Part shown: in pieces, positions 6,400 to 14,031 of the stretch
Numbering within the stretch: the first letter of the stretch is position 1
Layout: every line of letters starts with the position of its first letter
Source of the DNA: an uncultured Eubacteriales bacterium
Lineage (GTDB): Bacteria; Bacillota_A; Clostridia; Christensenellales; Aristaeellaceae
Assembly: GCA_900553645.1 (NCBI GenBank)
Contig: USEE01000007.1
Span: 1-14,630, forward strand
Direction of reading: 5' to 3'
Length of the DNA stretch: 14,630 nucleotides
Translations under genes and position numbers: made by a program
Notes under the pieces: model-generated
Databases searched by the model: none
What the model saw: only the letters and a program-made list of their open reading frames with translations
What the model was told of the DNA's origin: nothing

Positions 6400-6486
6400 A
6401 GGCAGAAATATCGAAGCAGGTTTTTTTGAGGCACATCACAATCCACTCACTTGTCCTGCCTTAAAAATTATTTTCAGCCCCCTACC

Positions 6487-7728
6487 CTACTTCGCATTAA
6501 CGACAATATCCGCGCCCAGCTCGTTCAGCTTGCCGTCCAGATTTTCATAGCCGCGCCGTATTATCTGCGCGCCGTGCAGCCGCGTAGTGCCCGACGCGCA
6601 CATCGCCGCGATTACCAGCGCCGCGCCCGCGCGCAGATCGCTGGCCTCCACGCTCGCGCCGCGCAGCCGCCCGCCCTCTACAACGGCCGTGCTGCCGTCT
6701 ATGTCTATGCGCGCGCCCATGCGCTTTAGCTCCGGCACATGGCCGAATCGGTTTTCAAACACGGTTTCGGCTATCTCGCTATGCGCGCCGGCGTTGGCCA
6801 TTACCGCCATGAACACCGCCTGAAGATCGGTCGGGAAATCCGGGAACGCGCCCGTGCGCACGCTGACGCCGTTAACCGCACGCCCGCGCAGCCATATCGA
6901 ATCCGCGTCGGAGCACGGCCGCGCGCCCATCTGTCTTAGCACAGTCAAAGGCATAAACAGATGCGCCGCCTGAGCGCCCAGCACACGCACGTCGCCGCCT
7001 GACGCCGCCGACGCGCACAGCAGCGTGCCTGCCTCTATCCTGTCTCCAATTGGGGTATGCTCTGCGCCGTGCAGCCGGTTGGTCCCGCGCACGCGCAAAG
7101 CGTAATTGCCCGCGCCCTCCACGCCCGCGCCCATGCTGCGCAGCATTGCGGCCAGGTCGAGTATTTCCGGTTCGCGCGCGGCGTTTTCGATCACGCTTTC
7201 GCCGGGCGTGAGCGCCGCCGCCAGCATGATGTTCTCGGTCGCGCCCACGCTGGGGAACTTCATGCGATACCGCGCCGGGTGCAGCCGCCCGCGCGCGCTT
7301 ACCACGCCGTCCTGCACGCTGACCTGCGCGCCCATCGCCTCAAAGCCGCTCAGATGGATGTCGATGGGACGCGCGCCTATCCGACACCCGCCCGGCAGCG
7401 CCAGCGTCGCCTCGCCGCAGCGCGCCAGCAGCGGCCCCAGCGCCAGCACCGACGCGCGCGTAAGTCCCTCGATCGTGCCCGACGCCTTGGCGCGCGGCGA
7501 GGCGCATACTATGTCCAGCGCGCCACCCTCACTGCGCACCGTGCCGCCCAGATCGATCAGCATCTGCGCCATGCGGCCCACGTCAGTAAGCTCCGGCGCG
7601 TCCAGTATGCGCACCGGCTCCTCGGTAAGCAGCGCCGCCGCCATCTGCGGCAGCACGGCGTTTTTCGCCCGCGCCACGCGCACCTCGCCGCGCAGCGGCA
7701 ATCCGCCCTCGATTTCCCACATTTCCAT
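6487..7728 (-). CDS. murA: UDP-N-acetylglucosamine 1-carboxyvinyltransferase
   Basis: This encodes 413 residues, near the usual 417-420. MurA transfers enolpyruvate from PEP to UDP-GlcNAc, the first committed step of peptidoglycan synthesis, in the cytoplasm. Lys22-Asn23 (AKNAVLP), the catalytic-loop Cys115 (PGGCRIG), Arg120, the FPTDLQ aspartate and the DLRAGAALV motif are all present. Cys115 means no intrinsic Cys-to-Asp fosfomycin resistance. The usual SGAKNA motif reads VARAKNA here. The ATG at 7728 follows GGAGG at 6 nt and gives the standard MEMWEIEGG start; the longer frame to 7800 lacks support. It follows a membrane-anchored gene by 78 bp and precedes spoIID, so it may be the copy expressed with sporulation genes as well as in growth. 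No terminator separates it from spoIID. Confidence 0.97.
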   Translation of the reverse strand: MEMWEIEGGLPLRGEVRVARAKNAVLPQMAAALLTEEPVRILDAPELTDVGRMAQMLIDLGGTVRSEGGALDIVCASPRAKASGTIEGLTRASVLALGPLLARCGEATLALPGGCRIGARPIDIHLSGFEAMGAQVSVQDGVVSARGRLHPARYRMKFPSVGATENIMLAAALTPGESVIENAAREPEILDLAAMLRSMGAGVEGAGNYALRVRGTNRLHGAEHTPIGDRIEAGTLLCASAASGGDVRVLGAQAAHLFMPLTVLRQMGARPCSDADSIWLRGRAVNGVSVRTGAFPDFPTDLQAVFMAVMANAGAHSEIAETVFENRFGHVPELKRMGARIDIDGSTAVVEGGRLRGASVEASDLRAGAALVIAAMCASGTTRLHGAQIIRRGYENLDGKLNELGADIVVNAK

Positions 7729-7806
7729 ACGCGCCCTCCGTTTTTTGTGATAGCTGGCTTCAAAGTCCATACGGTTATGTTCAGGCAGATGAACTGACAA
7801 AACGCC

Positions 7807-8358
7807 CTAATATTCCACCGGCAGATAGCCCTCGGCAATCATATACTCAGCACATTCGCCCGAGCGCACGGCCGCGTGGTACCTCGAGCCACGCGCCGAG
7901 CATGACCTCTCGCCGCGATATTGCGTTGCGGGCGCATCGCCGACGATGCCAAGCATGTCTTCCACCTTATCGGTCATATCGTCAGATTCAAGCCGCCCGC
8001 CTTGCGCCGCCGCCCACCTGTCCGCGCGCGCATTCATGCCCAGCGCGCCGCGCAGCCGCATTTCGTACACGGCGCTTTCCATCGGGCTTCGCGCCGAAAA
8101 CATGCCCCACACCCGACCGTCCGCACCGCGCGTAAGAACCACCTCATCGCCAAGCCGCGCGCACAGTTGAGTAAGCTCATACTTACCCAGCACGCCGCCG
8201 TGAATAAGGGCATGATAATCAACGTCAGCGCCGCCGCCCGCCGACTCAACCGCCTTGCAAAGCAAGTAATACCGCGCCGCGTAAGCCGCGAGCATCCCCG
8301 AAAGCATAATGACGAACGCCGCCGCAATTGCCGCCGCGCGCAAAATCCGTTTTTTCAT
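7807..8358 (-). CDS. Membrane-anchored protein of unknown function upstream of murA
   Basis: This encodes 183 residues. The N-terminus MKKRILR followed by a hydrophobic segment at about 8-28 is an uncleaved anchor or signal peptide, leaving about 155 residues outside the membrane. The exported part has no motif I can name; it includes GRVWGMFSARSPMES and ends AEGYLPVEY. The ATG at 8358 has GGAGG 8 nt upstream. In Bacillus the gene before murAA-spoIID is ywmB, also an anchored exported protein of similar size, so this may be a divergent positional counterpart. I could not match YwmB sequence features by eye, so no symbol is given. It is the first gene of the group after the terminator at 8474-8502. 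Confidence 0.7.
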   Translation of the reverse strand: MKKRILRAAAIAAAFVIMLSGMLAAYAARYYLLCKAVESAGGGADVDYHALIHGGVLGKYELTQLCARLGDEVVLTRGADGRVWGMFSARSPMESAVYEMRLRGALGMNARADRWAAAQGGRLESDDMTDKVEDMLGIVGDAPATQYRGERSCSARGSRYHAAVRSGECAEYMIAEGYLPVEY

Positions 8359-8420
8359 GCAAGCTGCCTCCGCATGTATTTTAGCCGCGCCTTGCGTAAA
8401 ATAATCAAATGCGCGCATGG

Positions 8421-8448
8421 AGTTTATTGCATGGGCGAAATATGTAAA
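8421..8448 (-). promoter_or_regulatory. Possible promoter of the murA-spoIID group
   Basis: Minus strand: TTTACA (8448-8443), 16-bp spacer, TAAACT (8426-8421), about 60 bp before the ATG at 8358. A second option, TAAAAT near 8377 with TTGATT 19 bp upstream, is weaker in spacing. Confidence 0.4.
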
Positions 8449-8463
8449 ATGCGAATTTTGCGC

Positions 8464-8502
8464 ATAAGAAAAACAGCCGCCGCGCATTTTGCACAGCGAC
8501 TG
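8464..8502 (-). terminator. Terminator of the histidine kinase/CrtO-like/FAD operon
   Basis: Minus strand: a 13-bp stem (8502-8490 with 8486-8474, three G-U pairs) with an AAA loop, then TTTTTCTTAT. It begins 18 bp after the stop of the FAD oxidoreductase gene and separates this operon from the murA group. Confidence 0.9.
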
Positions 8503-8519
8503 CTTCATAATGCAAGTAT

Positions 8520-10355
8520 TTACTTTGTCTCGCTAACGTCGAACGAGAATACGCCGCACTGTTCCAGTCCCCATGTGTCGATCAGCGTCAGCCGCACGCC
8601 GCACACCTCTGCATCCAAATCGTGCACGCACCGGCGCTGATGATTGTCGCTTGCCTCGACCAGCGGAATCAGACTGCCGTCCTCCAGCACGCCGTCCAGC
8701 CGGTACGCGCGCGTTATCGTGCGCGACGGGCAGCAGTCCGGCCAGTTGAGCGCGCGATTGTGTATCATATTGCGGTTCAGCTTGTACAGCGGCTCGGGTT
8801 CGGTTTCACGGTTGAGGTCGCTGTCGAATATTATGCGTGCGCGGCCCACATGCGTCCGCTTGCCAAAGTCGTACTCGACATAACCGCCGCGCGCGAACAC
8901 ACAGCCGTTGTACTCGCCGCCTATCGGGCGGTCAAGGCCGTTGCGCAGGGCTTCCGGGTTGAGGCATGTCGCGGGATTGGTGGCCTCGGGTGCGGTCGGA
9001 TCGGCCTTTACGCCCTGTGCGCTGATATGCGCGTCCTTTGTAAGCGCGGGCACTTCGCGCGTGTTGAACGGAAGGTAACTGTCGTCGTCCATCAGCGTTT
9101 GCTTCAGCTCACCCAGCCGCTTTTCGTATACTCCGCGCGGAGTAAGCCCGTCGCGCACCGCGATAGCCGCCGCCGTGCCCACCGCCTGACCGATCGTGGC
9201 GCAGGTGGCCATTACGCGCGTGGAGCTCATCGCGGTATGCGTAACCGATATGTTGCGCCCTGCGAACATCAGATTTTCGATATTGCGCGAATACGTGCTG
9301 CGGTAGGGTATTCCGTAGGGCGAGGGCGCGGGATGGAATATCGTGGGGCGCTCCGTTGTGCGGAAGCCTGACGGATGATGATCGTCCATAGACCAGCCGC
9401 CGTATGCAATCAGGTCGTCGAACCGCCCCTCGGCGCGCACGTCGTGCTGGGTCATTATGTAGTCGCCCACATAGCGGCGGCTTTCGCGCTTGCCGGGCAG
9501 TATGCCCATCCAGTCCAGCCGCCAGTTGGCGTTCTTTTCCTTGTTTTCGGGCGCGTTTTTCACATAGTCCCATATGCCGTATGCGGTCTTGAGCAGCTCG
9601 TCGCGCAGCATTTCGGTATCGCGTATGGAATCGCCGTCGCCGCCCAGCTCCAAATACCAGAAGTTCTCGCACGGATTGGACATGTCGGGCACGCGGTGAA
9701 CAAGATCATCGCGCGTGAACTTGTACGCCCACTTGGGAGGTATAAATTCGCACGGGCGGTTTTCCTCGCGCGCCTGCAGCATACAGCTCATGCCCATGGT
9801 GCGGCGGTCGGCCTGTTCAGGCGCTATATCCTCGCCAAACTCGGCGCGCGCCTCGCGGCCCACGCGGAACTCCGCGCCCGTGAGCGGCGCAAGCACGCTG
9901 TCGCCCGAGCAGTCGGCAAACAGCGCCGCATGAACCTCGTGAAACGTCTGCGTGGTCATCTGCCAGCCGCGCACCGACTTAATGCGCGCGCCGTCCATCT
10001 CGCAGCCGAAGCAGCTGCAATTCATGAGCAGTTCGATATTCGGCTCGCTGCACGCCATCTCATACATTATGCCGTCCCATATGGAGTAGTTGTAGCCCGG
10101 ATTGCGGTAAAGGTTTTCCAGATTAAGCTCCTCCACCAATCCGGTTTCGCGGTTGTTGGGGCCGTGCGCGCCGCATACCCACATGCGTACCTCGCTGGAC
10201 GCATTGCCGCCCAGCATGGGGCGCTCCTGCATAATTGCCACATGTGCGCCGTGCCGCGCCGCCGATACCGCCGCGCACAGACCCGCAAGTCCGCCGCCCA
10301 CCACGCACAAATCCACGTCGTGACGGATGGTATCGAATCCATCGTTTTTCATCAT
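8520..10355 (-). CDS. FAD-dependent oxidoreductase, PF12831-like, with C-terminal beta domain
   Basis: This encodes about 611 residues. A Rossmann dinucleotide site DLCVVGGGLAGLCAA lies near residues 15-29, followed by the ERPMLGGNASSE motif typical of the FAD_oxidored family. A second FAD contact, NLMFAGRNISVTHTAM, and STRVMATCATIGQAVGTAA follow in the middle, completing the fold. About 140 C-terminal residues (GGYVEYDFGKRTHVGRARIIFDSD onward) look like an extra galactose-binding-like beta sandwich, which is an inference. There is no signal peptide. Family members are often found with carbohydrate-related genes, but substrates are mostly unknown and none is claimed here. The ATG at 10364 overlaps the upstream stop (ATGA) but has GGAGG only 1 nt away; the ATG at 10355 (10-nt spacing) is preferred. 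It is the last gene of a coupled operon. Confidence 0.88.
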   Translation of the reverse strand: MMKNDGFDTIRHDVDLCVVGGGLAGLCAAVSAARHGAHVAIMQERPMLGGNASSEVRMWVCGAHGPNNRETGLVEELNLENLYRNPGYNYSIWDGIMYEMACSEPNIELLMNCSCFGCEMDGARIKSVRGWQMTTQTFHEVHAALFADCSGDSVLAPLTGAEFRVGREARAEFGEDIAPEQADRRTMGMSCMLQAREENRPCEFIPPKWAYKFTRDDLVHRVPDMSNPCENFWYLELGGDGDSIRDTEMLRDELLKTAYGIWDYVKNAPENKEKNANWRLDWMGILPGKRESRRYVGDYIMTQHDVRAEGRFDDLIAYGGWSMDDHHPSGFRTTERPTIFHPAPSPYGIPYRSTYSRNIENLMFAGRNISVTHTAMSSTRVMATCATIGQAVGTAAAIAVRDGLTPRGVYEKRLGELKQTLMDDDSYLPFNTREVPALTKDAHISAQGVKADPTAPEATNPATCLNPEALRNGLDRPIGGEYNGCVFARGGYVEYDFGKRTHVGRARIIFDSDLNRETEPEPLYKLNRNMIHNRALNWPDCCPSRTITRAYRLDGVLEDGSLIPLVEASDNHQRRCVHDLDAEVCGVRLTLIDTWGLEQCGVFSFDVSETK

Positions 10356-10360
10356 ATTTG

Positions 10361-10954
10361 TCATTCCTCCACTTTATTCAGTATGCGCGCATTGCGGGCG
10401 GCTTGTCGCTCCACTATTCGCCTTACGCGCGGTCGATTGTATCTTTGCATAACCACAAACGTCATATCGAATAATCCGGCGACAAACGCCGTTATTCCGA
10501 ATATCATTAGATTTTCTGCCTTGTCCTCGCACAGCAGCGCCAACAGCAGCGTCGCATAGCCCATTACCACGATCACTTCATGGATAAGCTCTGCCGCGCA
10601 CATCGTCTTAACCAGATTATCCGCGCCGTTAGCCAGCGTAAAGTCGCCGGGTATATAGGTAGGCATATGCCCCTTCCAGCTGTGCACGCGCAATGCGCGA
10701 TAAAGCGGCGCTTCCCACGCGCGCTGTCTGAACCAGAAATTGTCGGGATTTATGCGCGGCGTGAACGGCCTTATCGAAAAGCCGACGCACAGCCGCATCC
10801 AGAAGTGATACGCCGTAGCCGTAAACGTAAGCGCCAGCGTAAACCATGTTTCGCCGCCCGTCGCCGCTTTAAGCGCCCACATAAGCGCCGCCAGCACGGT
10901 AAACGCAGTCGCCGCGCCCGGTACTATGCGCGACAACCTGCTATTTATCTTCAT
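10361..10954 (-). CDS. CrtO-like integral membrane protein (acyltransferase-like family)
   Basis: This encodes 197 residues with about four hydrophobic segments (roughly 10-30, 35-55, 120-142 and 148-168), so it is a membrane protein. Motifs recall the staphylococcal CrtO family: an NFWFRQRAWE...LYRALRVHSWKGHMP stretch, AELIH before the third helix, and QRYNRPR after the last. CrtO acylates the sugar of glycosyl-diaponeurosporenoate in staphyloxanthin synthesis, but clostridial relatives occur without carotenoid genes, and none is visible here. The true substrate is unknown. The start overlaps the kinase stop by 4 bp (ATGA), with GGGAGG upstream. Its own stop overlaps the first possible ATG of the FAD gene in the same way. 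That suggests coupled translation and a shared task. The assignment rests on remembered family motifs, not a search. Confidence 0.7.
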   Translation of the reverse strand: MKINSRLSRIVPGAATAFTVLAALMWALKAATGGETWFTLALTFTATAYHFWMRLCVGFSIRPFTPRINPDNFWFRQRAWEAPLYRALRVHSWKGHMPTYIPGDFTLANGADNLVKTMCAAELIHEVIVVMGYATLLLALLCEDKAENLMIFGITAFVAGLFDMTFVVMQRYNRPRVRRIVERQAARNARILNKVEE

Positions 10955-11847
10955 TCCGCCTTGGCCTCCCGCGCCGCGATTTCGCTCGCCTGCTGGCGCG
11001 GCAGCGTGCCTGTGAACGCCGTACCCGCGTCGCCCGTCTCCAGCGTTACATCGCCGCCATGTTCGCGCATTATCGTGCGCACTATGTATAGTCCCATGCC
11101 CGTGCCCTTTAACTTGGTGGTAAAGCCGGTCTGGAATATCAGCTCGCGGTGCTCGGGGCTGACCGCCGGGCCGTTGTTGAACACCCGAAAGCCGTATGCG
11201 CGCAGATCCTCGGTCAGCTCCACATCTATGCGGCCGCCCTTAACGCCCTCCAGCGCGTCTATCGCGTTGTCAAGCAAGTTGCCCAGCACGCGGCACATCT
11301 CCCAGCTTTCCATGGGCAGATCGGAATACGGCGACGATATTTTAAGGTTCATCTCGATGCCATTTGCGCGCGCGTCGCTCACCTTGCTCATAAGCAGCGC
11401 GTTTATCGCGGGCGACGAGGTTTTCATCACGCTCGACACGCTGATTATGTCCTCATATGTGCGCTCGATGTACTTTACTGCCTCGTCGTATTCGCTCAGC
11501 TCCATCAGGCTGTATACCACCTGCAGATGGTTCATGAAGTCGTGCCGCTGGCCGCGCAGCTTTATGTTGAGCTGCTCTAATTGCTCCAGCGCATCCTCCA
11601 GCATATCCATGCGCACGGTGGTCTTTTGAGTCATGAGCGCCTCGCGTATGTCCACGAACGCGCCCCACGACACTACGCCCGCCGCGATCACCAGCACGGC
11701 GCGCACATAGTAATTTGATATGACCACGCCGTCGCCCAGCATGACGGTGATCGCAATGCCCAGCATCAGCAATATTTGAACCGCGTTTATAATGACAGAC
11801 CAGCGCGCAACCTTTTTAACGACCAGTCTTTCCCGCATTTTCTTCAT
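10951..11847 (-). CDS. Orphan membrane sensor histidine kinase
   Basis: This encodes 298 residues. Two membrane helices (about 15-37 and 46-65) with only a few residues between them leave almost no extracellular sensor. A short coiled linker leads to the phosphoacceptor motif RGQRHDFMNHLQV (His102), of the Spo0B/citrate-kinase type of dimerisation domain. The ATPase domain has the N box NLLDNAIDA (190-198), FNNGPA (223-228), and the G2 motif GTGMGLYIV (248-256). It should autophosphorylate and pass phosphate to a response regulator, but none is encoded in the window. The ATG at 11847 has GGGGG 6 nt upstream and lies about 20 nt after the predicted transcription start. The GTG at 11892 lies upstream of that start and is rejected. 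It is the first gene of the operon. The lack of a sensor domain suggests it reads membrane state or a partner such as the next protein. Confidence 0.93.
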   Translation of the reverse strand: MKKMRERLVVKKVARWSVIINAVQILLMLGIAITVMLGDGVVISNYYVRAVLVIAAGVVSWGAFVDIREALMTQKTTVRMDMLEDALEQLEQLNIKLRGQRHDFMNHLQVVYSLMELSEYDEAVKYIERTYEDIISVSSVMKTSSPAINALLMSKVSDARANGIEMNLKISSPYSDLPMESWEMCRVLGNLLDNAIDALEGVKGGRIDVELTEDLRAYGFRVFNNGPAVSPEHRELIFQTGFTTKLKGTGMGLYIVRTIMREHGGDVTLETGDAGTAFTGTLPRQQASEIAAREAKAE

Positions 11848-11874
11848 AACAGTCCCCCATGCGTTGCTGCTTAA

Positions 11875-11903
11875 ATTGTATTCGCTTTTCACCTAGAATG
11901 CAA
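11875..11903 (-). promoter_or_regulatory. Promoter of the histidine kinase operon
   Basis: Minus strand: TTGCAT (11903-11898), 17-bp spacer, TACAAT (11880-11875). The start would be near 11868, fixing the ATG at 11847 as the kinase start. It faces away from a second promoter 36 bp to the right. Confidence 0.7.
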
Positions 11904-11938
11904 GCAAAAGCGCGATATTCAGACATATTTCTGCGGCC

Positions 11939-11967
11939 TTTACAGCATTCAAAAGCGGTGATACAAT
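11939..11967 (+). promoter_or_regulatory. Sigma-A-type promoter of the divergent membrane-protein gene
   Basis: Plus strand: TTTACA (11939-11944), 17-bp spacer, TACAAT (11962-11967). Transcription would start near 11974, with GGGAGG at 11987-11992 in a leader of about 27 nt. Confidence 0.85.
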
Positions 11968-12000
11968 AGATTCATCATATTAAGGCGGGAGGTGCGGCGC

Positions 12001-12525
12001 GTGACGAATCTTATGACGGCGTGGATAGCGCTTTCGGCGGCGGTTATGCTGCTTACGCGCGCGTTTCCGCTGCGCGCGGGCAAGTGCGGGCTGAATGCAG
12101 TCGACGTGGAGCTTACCGTCGGGTATCCGCGCGAGATGCTGATGCCCGCACTGGCGCTTAATATGGCGGGCGTGGCGCTGATATGGATGAGGTACGCGCT
12201 GCCTCAGTTCGCCGCAGTTGGGTACACGTTGTGGGCACTGCTTGCGATTATACTCATCGCGTCGGGCTATGTCTACCTGTTGGCCAATCGATTCTTAGTG
12301 GCCGTGGGCAAAGGCCGCGTGGTCGTGCAGCCTGCACTGGGTCGCTGGTACGCGATTGCCTTTTCAGATGTAAATAGCGTGGAACTCAGCCACGGCGCGC
12401 AGGGCGTGCGCGCGCTTACGCTCACCGCCAAGGACGGCAAGAAGCTTCACCTCACCCGGCGCATGGTCGGGTTCGATTCGTTCGTGGCGCGTCTAAACTC
12501 AGAAGCGGTTAAGTCCGAGGTATAG
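12001..12525 (+). CDS. Small membrane protein with a PH-like C-terminal region
   Basis: This encodes 174 residues. A hydrophobic helix at about 5-20 is followed by a 25-residue loop and a hairpin of two helices (about 46-63 and 70-95). The last 75 residues (VAVGKGRVVVQPALGRWYAIAFSDVNSVEL...GKKLHLT) read like a cytoplasmic bacterial PH-like beta domain: alternating strands, the pattern I-x-F-S-D-V-x-x-V-E, and a final helix. The start is GTG at 12001 because GGGAGG lies 8 nt upstream; the GTG at 11992 overlaps that site and the ATG at 12013 is too far. It is divergent from the histidine kinase operon with only 153 bp between starts, so shared regulation is possible. The fold is inferred from pattern only and the function is unknown. 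Confidence 0.8.
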   Translation: MTNLMTAWIALSAAVMLLTRAFPLRAGKCGLNAVDVELTVGYPREMLMPALALNMAGVALIWMRYALPQFAAVGYTLWALLAIILIASGYVYLLANRFLVAVGKGRVVVQPALGRWYAIAFSDVNSVELSHGAQGVRALTLTAKDGKKLHLTRRMVGFDSFVARLNSEAVKSEV

Positions 12526-12539
12526 CTTACATCTATAAT

Positions 12540-12575
12540 GTGCTATGGCATAACGGTATTACCGCCGCGTAGCAC
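12540..12575 (+). terminator. Hairpin after the membrane-protein gene
   Basis: GTGCTA (12540-12545) pairs with TAGCAC (12570-12575), enclosing CGGT/ACCG (12554-12564). It lies 14 bp after the stop but lacks a T tract, so it is a weak terminator at best or an mRNA-protecting stem. Confidence 0.35.
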
Positions 12576-12588
12576 TGTATAGTATAAT
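12559..12588 (+). promoter_or_regulatory. metY: Possible promoter of metY
   Basis: TATAAT at 12583-12588 has a poor -35 (TTACCG, 18-bp spacing). A second perfect TATAAT at 12669-12674, with no recognisable -35 and a GCCGTGC/GCGCGGC hairpin (12641-12659) just upstream, would give a leader of about 20 nt. Either could serve; no S-box or T-box consensus is present. Confidence 0.4.
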
Positions 12589-12701
12589 TGATTGGTAAGA
12601 CCCGCTCACATCGACCGCCTTAATAAAGCGACTGCTCAGCGCCGTGCGGACTGCGCGGCTATTCCTACTATAATATATTCACATTACGGAGGAACACATA
12701 T

Positions 12702-13967
12702 ATGCGAGACGAGACAAAATGCCTGCACGCGGGCTACTCCCCCAAGAACAGCGAGCCGCGCGTGATGCCTATAGTGCAAAGCACCACCTATGTATACGAC
12801 TCCACCGCCGACGTGGCCGCGGTGTTCGACGACCCCACAAAGTCACTTATATACTCGCGCTTTGCAAACCCCACAGTAATGGCGGTCGAGGACAAGATCG
12901 CGGCGCTGGAGGGCGGCGTGGGCGCAATGTGCACCACGTCCGGACAGGCCGCGAACCTGATGGCCGTACTGAACATATGCGAGGCGGGCGACAGCCTGAT
13001 AAGCGTGACGCAGATTTATGGCGGCACGATTAACCTGTTCTCGTTTACGCTCAAGAAGCTGGGCATAGAGTGCATATACGTGTCGCCCGACGCAACCGAC
13101 GAGGAGCTTGACCGCGCCTTCAAGCCCAACACAAAGCTGGTGTTCGGCGAGACGATAGCCAATCCCGCGCTGAGCGTACTGGACATAGAGCGCTTTGCCG
13201 CGGCGGCGCACGCGCACGGCGTACCGCTGATAGTGGACAACACGTTCGCCACGCCCGTATTGTGCAAACCGTTTGAGTTCGGCGCAGACATAGTGACGCA
13301 CTCCACCACCAAGTACATGGACGGCCACGCGCTTCAGGTGGGCGGCGTTATCGTGGACAGCGGCAAGTTCGACTGGGCGGCCAGCGGCAAGTTCCCGTGC
13401 CTGACCGAGCCGGACGAGTCGTATCACGGACTGCGCTATATCGAGTCATACGGCGACAAGGCTTATATACTCAAGGCGCGTATGCAGCTTATGCGCGACT
13501 TCGGCGCGTACCCGGCGGCGCATTCGGCGTTTTTGCTCAATATCGGCCTTGAGACGCTGGCCGTGCGTATGCCGCGTTACTGTGAAAACGCACTGACCGT
13601 CGCCAAGTACCTCGAATCCAACGACAAGGTGGAAAGCGTGTCCTATCCCGCGCTGGAAGGCGACAAATACTATCCGCTTTATAAGAAGTACTTAAAGGGC
13701 GCGAGCGGCGTAATTTCCTTCGTAATCAAGGGCGGACGCGAAGCCGCAATGCGCTTTATGGATTCGCTGAAGCTGGCCTCGAACGAGGTGCATGTGGCCG
13801 ACATACGCACCTGCGTGCTGCATCCGGCCAGCGAGACGCACCGCCAGCTGACCGACGAGCAGCTGGTCGCGGCGGGCATAAACGCGGGCATGGTGCGCCT
13901 GTCGGTGGGTCTTGAAAACATCGACGACATACTGGACGACCTGAAAAAGGGCTTTGCCGAGGTATAA
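12702..13967 (+). CDS. metY: O-acetylhomoserine sulfhydrylase (aminocarboxypropyltransferase)
   Basis: This encodes 421 residues, the usual size of the family. It is a PLP enzyme of the Cys/Met metabolism group that makes homocysteine from O-acetylhomoserine and sulfide in the cytoplasm, feeding methionine synthesis. Visible features are PIVQSTTYVYDS near the N-terminus, YSRFANPT (51-58), CTTSGQAANL (77-86), VDNTFATP (178-185) and the PLP lysine in HSTTKYMDGH (Lys204). The segment AASGKFPCLTEPDESYHGL (about 226-244) is the insertion typical of O-acetylhomoserine sulfhydrylases rather than cystathionine synthases. The C-terminus RLSVGLENIDDILDDL is standard. The ATG follows GGAGG at 9 nt. It is expressed alone, and no metX or metA lies nearby. 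It shares the homoserine branch with threonine synthase, encoded elsewhere in the window on the other strand. Confidence 0.95.
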   Translation: MRDETKCLHAGYSPKNSEPRVMPIVQSTTYVYDSTADVAAVFDDPTKSLIYSRFANPTVMAVEDKIAALEGGVGAMCTTSGQAANLMAVLNICEAGDSLISVTQIYGGTINLFSFTLKKLGIECIYVSPDATDEELDRAFKPNTKLVFGETIANPALSVLDIERFAAAAHAHGVPLIVDNTFATPVLCKPFEFGADIVTHSTTKYMDGHALQVGGVIVDSGKFDWAASGKFPCLTEPDESYHGLRYIESYGDKAYILKARMQLMRDFGAYPAAHSAFLLNIGLETLAVRMPRYCENALTVAKYLESNDKVESVSYPALEGDKYYPLYKKYLKGASGVISFVIKGGREAAMRFMDSLKLASNEVHVADIRTCVLHPASETHRQLTDEQLVAAGINAGMVRLSVGLENIDDILDDLKKGFAEV

Positions 13968-13996
13968 GGCGAACGTTAAACTTAACGCGAAAATGC

Positions 13997-14025
13997 TTTT
14001 GTCCGGCACCGCCAGCGCTTATAAT
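13997..14025 (+). promoter_or_regulatory. ileS: Promoter of the ileS T-box transcript
   Basis: A perfect TATAAT (14020-14025) has a T-rich partial -35 (TTTTGT at 13997-14002 with 17-bp spacing, or TTGTCC at 13999-14004 with 15 bp). Transcription would start near 14032, just ahead of the T-box leader. Confidence 0.65.
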
Positions 14026-14031
14026 ATAAGT

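Noticed and set aside
5878..6429. Open frame through repeat copy B that could encode a peptide containing HKFEWIFRQFKEEP
   Set aside because: Copy A encodes a similar stretch but has 3-nt and 1-nt indels and an early stop, there is no ribosome binding site, and the upstream half is antisense to spoIID.
6398..6463. TAAGGCAG/CTGCCTTA inverted repeat downstream of murA as a terminator
   Set aside because: The arms are about 50 nt apart and the adjoining homopolymer run is A, not T, on the murA strand.
8520..10954. Staphyloxanthin-type carotenoid cluster, suggested by a CrtO-like protein next to a flavoenzyme
   Set aside because: The flavoenzyme is of the PF12831 type rather than a carotenoid desaturase/oxidase, and no crtM, crtN or glycosyltransferase gene is present.
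12526..12701. SAM (S-box) or T-box riboswitch before metY
   Set aside because: None of the conserved S-box or T-box sequences is present and no terminator/antiterminator pair was found.
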